From assembly GCA_004366215.1 (NCBI GenBank), contig SIRY01000220.1:1-5065 (forward strand): a stretch of 5,065 bases of DNA, in the 5' to 3' direction. Positions 1 through 5,065 of the stretch are shown here, one piece after another (position 1 is the first letter of the stretch; the number at the start of each line of letters is the position of its first letter). Made by a program: the position numbers and the translations under genes. The notes beneath the pieces were generated by a model. That model was given only the letters and a program-made list of their open reading frames with translations, searched no databases and was not told where the DNA came from. This DNA is from Actinomycetota bacterium. GTDB taxonomy: Bacteria > Actinomycetota > Acidimicrobiia > Acidimicrobiales > Acidimicrobiaceae.

Positions 1-1352
1 TATCGCTCGCCGACACCGCGCCGGCGATGAGCTTCTTCTTCTCGTTTGCGGCGATCGCCGCTGCGGCAGGCGTTGCATCGCCGGTTGCGATCGTGGTCGC
101 AGCGATCGCGGTGCTGCTGAAGTTGATGAGTCTCGTGCAGTTCACGAAGGTGCCCCCGAGCGCGGGCTCGTACACCTCGTACATCGCAAAGACCCTCGGG
201 CGCCGAGCAGGCATCGTCACGGCGTGGGCACTGGGCTTCGGCTACATCGTCGCTGTCGGCTACGTCATGGCGGTGATGGGCGGCTTTGGATCTGAGGTCC
301 TCGCCCAGTACCTCCACGTCCACCTTGCGTGGCAGGTCATCGCGGTCGTCTTCGTCCTGCTCGTGTCGTACCTCGTGTGGCGGGGCGTCACGATCAGCGC
401 ACGCTGGGCGAGCGCGTCGTTCGCGTTCGAGCTCGCACTCATCGTCGTGGCGATGGTCGCGATCGTCGTGCACGCTCACGCACACCTGACGTTCGCGAGC
501 CTCAATCCTGCCAACATCTCTCGCGGCCTCTCGGGCTTGGGGCTCGCGTTTCCGCTGGCGGTGTTCCTCTTCATCGGCGTCGGCAACCCGGGCGCCATGG
601 TGGAAGAGACTCGAGACGCCCGTCGTAGCGTGCCGCGCGCGATCTACACCGCGGTCATCGTGGCGACGCTCATCTACGTCCTGATGGCGTGGACAACCTC
701 AGTGGCGTTCCGTGACAACGCCACTACGATCGGCAACCTCGCAGCCCCCTTCGTGACCGCGGCGAGCCACGCGCTCGGGCCGTTCGCCGTGCTCGTGTAC
801 CTGGCCGGACTGACGAGCACCTTCTCGTCCCTGCTCGGTGCGACGACGGCGCAGACGCGCATTCTCTTCAGCGCGGGCCGCGACGGCCTCTTGCCGCGCC
901 CGCTTGCCCGCCTCTCGACGCGTCACCAGACGCCGGTCGTCGCGCTCGCGGTCTACTGGATTGGTGCGGGCGTGATGACGCTCATCTGGGCCAGCACGGG
1001 TGACCCGCTCGTCGTGGCCGGTGACATCGCGACCTTGGGGACGATCCCGATCGCGCTGACGTACCTTGCCCTCAACGTTGCCCTGCCGGTGTACTACCTT
1101 CGGTTCCACCGCTCAGCCTTGTCGCCGGTTCGTCACGTCCTCGTGCCGGTGCTCGGCGTCGCGTCGCTCTTGCTGCCGTTGTGGGGACTCATCAAGCCGG
1201 GGCAGCCGTACCCGTTCAACGTGTTCCCGTGGATCGCACTCGCGGTCATCGCCGTAGGCACGGTTGTCGCACTCGCGAGCCGAGCCCGAGACAGCCAGCG
1301 GACCGAGGTCGAGGAGGGTACATCCCTCGGCGAGGCAGACGCGACTGCCTAG
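1..1352 (+). CDS. APC-superfamily amino acid permease, 5'-truncated by the window edge
   Basis: Cytoplasmic-membrane secondary transporter, probably taking up an amino acid or related amine with protons; the substrate cannot be read from sequence. The frame is open from the left edge: codons from position 3 read SLADTAPA before the Met at 27, and this matches the family's conserved N-terminal segment around TM1. The Met at 27 is therefore internal and the true start is upstream. Counting from that Met (441 residues to the TAG at 1350-1352), I see the glycine-rich TM1 region (1-20), PPSAGSYTSYIAKTLGRR (43-60), the TM6-7 loop EETRDARRSVPRAI (193-206), RILFSAGRDGLLPR (278-291) and a C-terminal YPFNVFPW before the last helix (395-402). 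All are typical APC landmarks. About 11-12 hydrophobic segments remain. The tail after residue 420 is short, charged and cytoplasmic. It converges on the MFS gene, so no operon partner is visible. Family assignment is sure; substrate is not. Confidence 0.93.
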   Translation, partial: SLADTAPAMSFFFSFAAIAAAAGVASPVAIVVAAIAVLLKLMSLVQFTKVPPSAGSYTSYIAKTLGRRAGIVTAWALGFGYIVAVGYVMAVMGGFGSEVLAQYLHVHLAWQVIAVVFVLLVSYLVWRGVTISARWASASFAFELALIVVAMVAIVVHAHAHLTFASLNPANISRGLSGLGLAFPLAVFLFIGVGNPGAMVEETRDARRSVPRAIYTAVIVATLIYVLMAWTTSVAFRDNATTIGNLAAPFVTAASHALGPFAVLVYLAGLTSTFSSLLGATTAQTRILFSAGRDGLLPRPLARLSTRHQTPVVALAVYWIGAGVMTLIWASTGDPLVVAGDIATLGTIPIALTYLALNVALPVYYLRFHRSALSPVRHVLVPVLGVASLLLPLWGLIKPGQPYPFNVFPWIALAVIAVGTVVALASRARDSQRTEVEEGTSLGEADATA

Positions 1353-1705
1353 GTCTGCGGCGAGCAGGCGGCTCCACGGCACCCCGGCTCAAGGGGAGAG
1401 CGCCGGGCGCCTGTGGGGCGTCGCGTGCCACTCGCTCGTCGTCGCCGGACAGTGTCGCTCACGTACGCGAGCCCTCGCTCGGCGTCCACGTCGCTGCGGG
1501 GCTCGCTCGAGTCGGCGTCCGAACGCGCTCGCGCGCGACACCGAGCCTCTCGCAGCGAGCTGACCGTCGACTGACCCACACCGAGGGCAGCGAACGCGTG
1601 ACGCGAGCCCCTCGTGGGCACTTCACGTGAGAGGTCGGCGCGTGGCATGGGCATGGCTCGAGGTCGCGGCGCAGCGTCAGACAGCATGCGGGATCGGCGT
1701 CGACC
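1353..1705. other. Non-coding gap between convergent genes
   Basis: This stretch of 353 bases separates the stop of the permease (+) from the stop of the MFS transporter (-). Open frames crossing it encode arginine/serine-rich low-complexity strings without a family signature or a convincing ribosome binding site, so I see no gene. No tRNA-like T-arm was found. It holds a possible hairpin at 1367-1404, three CTCGCTCG copies at 1431, 1474 and 1502, a TCGGCGTCC direct repeat at 1479 and 1512, and an 8-bp palindrome TCACGTGA at 1623-1630. Its most likely role is transcription termination from both sides. Confidence 0.6.
1367..1404 (+). terminator. Possible terminator hairpin after the permease
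   Basis: Starting 14 nt past the permease stop, GGCG (1367-1370) pairs with CGCC (1401-1404) and CTCC (1372-1375) with GGAG (1395-1398), leaving a small internal loop and a 19-nt apical loop. An alternative pairing, CCCC (1382-1385) with GGGG (1393-1396), competes with it. There is no T-tract, so this is not a classical intrinsic terminator, although high-GC actinobacteria often lack one. GC-rich sequence makes such pairings by chance, so support is weak. Confidence 0.28.
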
Positions 1706-3712
1706 TTATGAGGCTCGGTCGTCGGCTGGCAGGAGCGAGAACAAGTCGTCGTCGGGATCGACGACCCCGAGGGCGTCGGCGACGGCGCGGAGGAAGCGCG
1801 AGGACGTGGAGGCTTCTCCGAGGATCTCCGCGATGACGGCAGCACGCGCCTGGTCAAGCCGCTCGCGAGCGTCGCGACCCGCCTCGGTCAGCGTGAGGTC
1901 GCCGTCGTCGGTGCGCTCGATGAGCTTGGCAGCGTGGAGGCGAGCGAGGGCGTCAGCAAGGTTCCAGTCGGCGCGCCAGTGGTGCTCGAGCGCGCTCTTT
2001 GGAACGACGCCGTTGCGCGCTCGGAACAGCAGCCAGGTGGCGGCTGGTGACGTACCGAGCCCAGCGTCGCCGGCGAGGCGTTCGTAGAGCCGTTCCACCC
2101 CTCCCGCACGGTGCAGTGTGTCGAGGGCGCGCCCGACCGCGGTGAGCTCCGCATCCGGTTCTGGCATGGCGAAGCCTTCGCCGAGGTCTCTCGTCGCGAC
2201 GGAGCGGCGCAGCCGCAGCTCCGGCAAGAAGAGGGTCAGGATCAGCGCGACGAGCCCGATGGGAGCCGCCACGACGAAGACACGGTCGATCGCAGCGGCG
2301 AAGGCGTGGAGCAGCTCAGGAATCACGACTGGTGGGACGTGCGCGAGCGCCTTTGGGCTCTGCTCTGCTTGGACCGCGAGGTTTGCTGGCAGGTGGAGTC
2401 GAGCTGCGACCCCGGCGAGCCGAGCGTCGAGCGTGTTCGTGAAGATGGAGCCGAAGATGGCTACCCCGAACGAGGCGCCGATCGAGCGGAAGAACGTCGC
2501 GCCGGAGGTCGCGACGCCGAGGTCCTCGTAGGCCACGGCGTTCTGCACCGCGATGACGAGGACCTGCATCACCCCTCCGAGGCCCACCCCAAGGACCACC
2601 ATGTCGAGGGCGATGCGGGCGTAGGCCGTCCCCACGGCCAGCATGCTAAGGAGCCACAGCCCGATCGTCATCAAGGCTGTGCCGATGATCGGGAAGATCT
2701 TGTAGCGGCCAAAGCGGCTGATGAGCAGCCCAGCTCCGATGGACATGACGAGGAGGCCAGCCATGAGCGGCAGGAGCTGTAGGCCCGAGACCGTCGGCGA
2801 GGCCCCGCGCACGATCTGGAGGAAGGTCGGCAGGAACGTGATCGCCCCGAACATGGCGAATCCCACCACGAAGCCGATCGCGCTCGTCATCGAGAACACT
2901 CGGTTGCGAAACAGGCTCATGCGAAGGATGGGCTCAGGGGCGCGGAGCTCGACGAGGACGAAGCCAACCAGAGCGACGGTCGAGGCGATCGCGAGCGCGA
3001 TGATCTGCCACGATCCCCACGGGTAGGTGATGCCACCGAGCGAGGTCACGAGGATGTAACCCGTCGCCGCGAGCGCGACGAGAATCGTCCCGGCGTAGTC
3101 GATGCGGTGCTGGACGCGAGTGTCGATCGTCGGCAGCGCGGCTGAGATGACGGCGATCGCGACGATGCCGATCGGCAGGTTGATGTAGAAGACCCAGCGC
3201 CACGAGAGCGAGTCGACGAAGAATCCTCCAAGGAGCGGACCGAGCACGCTCGCGACGCCGAAGATCGCGCCGAAGATGCCCTGGTACTTGCCGCGCTCGC
3301 GCGGCGAGACGACGTCGCCGATGATCGCCTGCGCTCCGACGATGAGGCCGCCACCACCGAGGCCTTGGAGCCCGCGGAACACGATGAGCTCGAGCATGTT
3401 CTGCGAGAGGCCAGAGAGTGCCGAGCCGACGAGGAAGATCGCGATGGCGAGCTGGAAGAAGCGCTTGCGACCGTAGAGGTCGCCGAGCTTGCCCCACAAC
3501 GGGGTCGACGCCGTCGAGGCGATGAGGTACGCCGTGACGACCCAGCTCAGGTGGCTAAAGCCTTGCAGGTCGTTCGCGATCGTCGGCAACGCCGTCGCCA
3601 CGATCGTCTGGTCGAGCGCGGCAACGAGCATGCCGAGCACGAGCCCGAGCAGGATGAGCCCAAGACGCGCGCCGTGGGCGCGGACGTCGTGGTGTGCTGT
3701 CGTCGAACTCAC
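1706..3712 (-). CDS. DHA2 (EmrB/QacA, 14-TM) MFS multidrug efflux transporter with C-terminal winged-helix-like domain
   Basis: Predicted drug/proton antiporter of the inner membrane, 668 residues. Visible MFS motifs: motif D1 [13 protein letters not shown] in TM1 (33-45), motif [12 protein letters not shown] between TM2 and TM3 (74-84), motif B with Arg113 in [11 protein letters not shown] (111-121), and the antiporter motif C ending GPLLGG in TM5 (158-163). About 14 hydrophobic segments lie between residues 17 and 498, with a roughly 50-residue hydrophilic loop between TM13 and TM14 (about 426-475), as usual in DHA2 members. Typical members end soon after TM14; this one continues for about 150 soluble residues. 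The start is GTG at 3712-3710, preceded by AAGGAGG with a 5-nt spacer. It overlaps the MarR stop by 4 nt (GTGA), so it is the second gene of a coupled pair and is probably controlled by that regulator. The exported compound is unknown. Confidence 0.93.
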   Translation of the reverse strand: MSSTTAHHDVRAHGARLGLILLGLVLGMLVAALDQTIVATALPTIANDLQGFSHLSWVVTAYLIASTASTPLWGKLGDLYGRKRFFQLAIAIFLVGSALSGLSQNMLELIVFRGLQGLGGGGLIVGAQAIIGDVVSPRERGKYQGIFGAIFGVASVLGPLLGGFFVDSLSWRWVFYINLPIGIVAIAVISAALPTIDTRVQHRIDYAGTILVALAATGYILVTSLGGITYPWGSWQIIALAIASTVALVGFVLVELRAPEPILRMSLFRNRVFSMTSAIGFVVGFAMFGAITFLPTFLQIVRGASPTVSGLQLLPLMAGLLVMSIGAGLLISRFGRYKIFPIIGTALMTIGLWLLSMLAVGTAYARIALDMVVLGVGLGGVMQVLVIAVQNAVAYEDLGVATSGATFFRSIGASFGVAIFGSIFTNTLDARLAGVAARLHLPANLAVQAEQSPKALAHVPPVVIPELLHAFAAAIDRVFVVAAPIGLVALILTLFLPELRLRRSVATRDLGEGFAMPEPDAELTAVGRALDTLHRAGGVERLYERLAGDAGLGTSPAATWLLFRARNGVVPKSALEHHWRADWNLADALARLHAAKLIERTDDGDLTLTEAGRDARERLDQARAAVIAEILGEASTSSRFLRAVADALGVVDPDDDLFSLLPADDRAS
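1817..2152 (-). other. MarR-like winged-helix domain fused to the MFS C-terminus
   Basis: Residues 521-632 of the transporter form a soluble block after TM14. It starts with a helix ([13 protein letters not shown]), then a predicted helical stretch ([15 protein letters not shown]), a helix-turn-helix-like segment ([19 protein letters not shown], 575-592), HAAKLIER leading into a short hairpin TDDGDLTLT, and [16 protein letters not shown]. The order of helices, the 'L..KLIER...LTLTEAGR' wing and the following long helix match the MarR layout; the neighbouring MarR protein has 'LEALGYVER...VSLTSAGR' at the same place. The remaining tail is acidic ([11 protein letters not shown]). I believe similar tails occur on other actinobacterial DHA2 pumps, but this is from memory. 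Whether it binds DNA, ligand or protein is not shown. Confidence 0.6.
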
Positions 3713-3724
3713 GGAGTCCTCCTT
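3709..3724 (-). promoter_or_regulatory. Ribosome binding site and GTGA stop/start overlap of the MFS gene
   Basis: On the minus strand AAGGAGG (3724-3718) is followed by a 5-nt spacer and GTG (3712-3710), whose last two bases are the first two of the MarR stop TGA (3711-3709). The Shine-Dalgarno lies inside the last codons of marR (Thr-Arg-Arg). This fixes the pump's start and indicates translational coupling. Confidence 0.8.
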
Positions 3725-4212
3725 GTGGTGAGGTCATCGCCCGCGCTGTGGAGCGTGAGCACTCGGATGAGGTCGTCGGCGAAGGCTCGCAGGAGAGCGC
3801 CGAGTCGGTCGATGTCTGATGGGTCCCACGTCGCGAGCGCGTCCGCGAGGAACCGTCGATGTCGTTCGCGGATCTCCTCGAGGTGCGCTCTGCCCGCGCT
3901 GGTCAGGGAGACGAGCTGGGCTCGTCGGTCACCGCGGTCGGGAGTGCGTTCGACGTAGCCGAGTGCTTCGAGGCTCGCCACGTGACGGCTCGCAACAGAG
4001 TGCGACAGGCCGAGCTGCACCGCGAGCGCTCCGAGCCGCATCGCCCCGTCCTTTGCCAAGACCGCGAGGACCGCCACGGCGCCTGCCTCGATCTCGAGGT
4101 CGAGCGCTCGAGCGAGCGGTCCGGTGTGGGCCCGACTGATCCGCGCGAGCCGAGAGAGCTCCTCCCACACCTCGCTGACGGCGTCGAGCCGCTGTCGCGT
4201 CTCCGAAGCCAC
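3709..4212 (-). CDS. MarR-family transcriptional regulator
   Basis: A dimeric winged-helix regulator of 167 residues, the normal family length; by context it probably represses its own operon with the downstream pump until a toxic ligand binds. The N-terminal helix (about 5-30) and the C-terminal helices (about 106-156) would form the dimer interface. The recognition helix region is [20 protein letters not shown] (68-87) and the wing is [20 protein letters not shown] (89-108), with the family's Asp/Arg-rich D-R-x-D-R-R pattern. There are no cysteines, so an OhrR-type thiol switch is excluded. I chose the GTG start at 4212-4210 because GGAGG lies 4 nt upstream and the protein then begins where MarR proteins begin. 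The open frame runs on to 4401, but that extension is low-complexity and overlaps thiC. Its TGA overlaps the MFS start (GTGA). Confidence 0.9.
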   Translation of the reverse strand: MASETRQRLDAVSEVWEELSRLARISRAHTGPLARALDLEIEAGAVAVLAVLAKDGAMRLGALAVQLGLSHSVASRHVASLEALGYVERTPDRGDRRAQLVSLTSAGRAHLEEIRERHRRFLADALATWDPSDIDRLGALLRAFADDLIRVLTLHSAGDDLTTRRTP

Positions 4213-4216
4213 GGTA

Positions 4217-4221
4217 CCTCC
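4217..4221 (-). promoter_or_regulatory. Ribosome binding site deciding the MarR start
   Basis: GGAGG on the minus strand, followed by TACC and then GTG at 4212. It is the only good Shine-Dalgarno near a start codon that gives a protein of normal MarR length. Confidence 0.72.
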
Positions 4222-4226
4222 GCCAA

Positions 4227-4253
4227 CTATGTGCGTACTGAACACAACAATAG
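4227..4253 (-). promoter_or_regulatory. Candidate MarR operator/promoter region in the marR leader
   Basis: This 27-bp stretch is bounded by CTAT (4227-4230) and ATAG (4250-4253), with inner GT/AC also symmetric. Overlapping it, TGTG-N9-CACA runs from 4246 to 4230 on the minus strand. It lies 15 nt upstream of the marR start codon in the only AT-rich patch of the window (18 of 45 bases G/C at 4225-4269). A -10-like TATTGT is at 4252-4247, but no good -35 sits at the right distance. MarR proteins commonly bind imperfect palindromes of this size over their own promoters; binding here is inferred. Confidence 0.38.
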
Positions 4254-4265
4254 CTGACGATCGAA

Positions 4266-4291
4266 TGTTCCCGCCGCGAGAGGTGGGAACA
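4266..4291 (-). repeat. Inverted repeat between thiC and marR (possible thiC terminator)
   Basis: TGTTCCC (4266-4272) and GGGAACA (4285-4291) form a perfect 7-bp dyad with a 12-nt spacer. It lies 41 nt after the thiC stop and 54 nt before the marR start, on the path of thiC transcription. As RNA it makes a 7-bp stem, but only a short UUCG-type tail follows rather than a U-run. It could be a weak terminator of thiC or a protein-binding dyad. Confidence 0.4.
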
Positions 4292-4331
4292 GGTCGCGTC
4301 GGCTCCGCCCTCGCTCTGGCGTGTGGGGCGC

Positions 4332-5065
<734 letters not shown>

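Noticed and set aside
1538..1600. Minus-strand frame reading HAFAALGVGQSTVSSLREA, which resembles a helix-turn-helix from a recombinase or regulator.
   Set aside because: It is a short match in a low-complexity arginine/serine-rich frame without family context before or after it and without a ribosome binding site; GC-rich off-frames give such strings by chance.
1353..1705. A tRNA or other known structured RNA in the convergent gap.
   Set aside because: No T-arm consensus, anticodon-arm layout or known riboswitch core could be found on either strand.
2111..2782. Long plus-strand open frame of 223 codons across the MFS gene.
   Set aside because: It is antisense to the transporter, rich in Arg/Glu/Asp/His, without a recognisable domain; the minus-strand frame has clear MFS motifs throughout.
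3365..3958. Plus-strand open frame spanning the MFS/marR junction.
   Set aside because: Charged low-complexity product, antisense to two well-supported genes; an off-frame of high-GC coding sequence.

Overview
The window comes from a high-GC bacterium. GTG starts, strong AAGGAGG/GGAGG ribosome binding sites and an arginine/alanine-rich proteome point to Actinomycetota, possibly an acidimicrobial-type lineage, but the phylum is an inference from style and no marker gene fixes it. Four protein genes fill most of the window. The first and last are cut by the window edges. All reading frames of the four genes are intact, and I see no insertion sequence, CRISPR array, tRNA or rRNA.

Layout. Positions 1-1352 (+) hold the main part of an APC-superfamily amino acid permease whose start lies left of the window. 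Positions 1353-1705 are a non-coding gap between two convergent genes, with a possible terminator hairpin and some short repeats. Positions 1706-3712 (-) encode a 668-residue drug/proton antiporter of the DHA2 (EmrB/QacA, 14-TM) MFS type, with an extra soluble C-terminal domain of about 150 residues that looks like a MarR-type winged helix. Positions 3709-4212 (-) encode a 167-residue MarR-family regulator, which overlaps the transporter by 4 nt (GTGA). Positions 4213-4331 are a short, locally AT-rich spacer with two dyad symmetries. Positions 4332-5065 (-) are the C-terminal 243 residues of ThiC, with its CX2CX4C iron-sulfur motif.

How the genes work together. The marR-MFS pair reads as a self-contained, translationally coupled efflux module: a ligand-sensing repressor followed by its exporter, with a dyad in front of marR that could be the repressor's own operator. 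The thiamine gene thiC lies upstream on the same strand but is separated by an inverted repeat and a fresh AT-rich leader, so it is probably a separate transcription unit. The permease on the opposite strand is functionally unrelated as far as the sequence shows.

The most interesting point is the efflux pump carrying a MarR-like winged-helix domain at its C-terminus, directly next to a stand-alone MarR protein with the same LTxAGR wing-end signature. Otherwise this is an ordinary chromosomal region, and I do not see a clearly new system.
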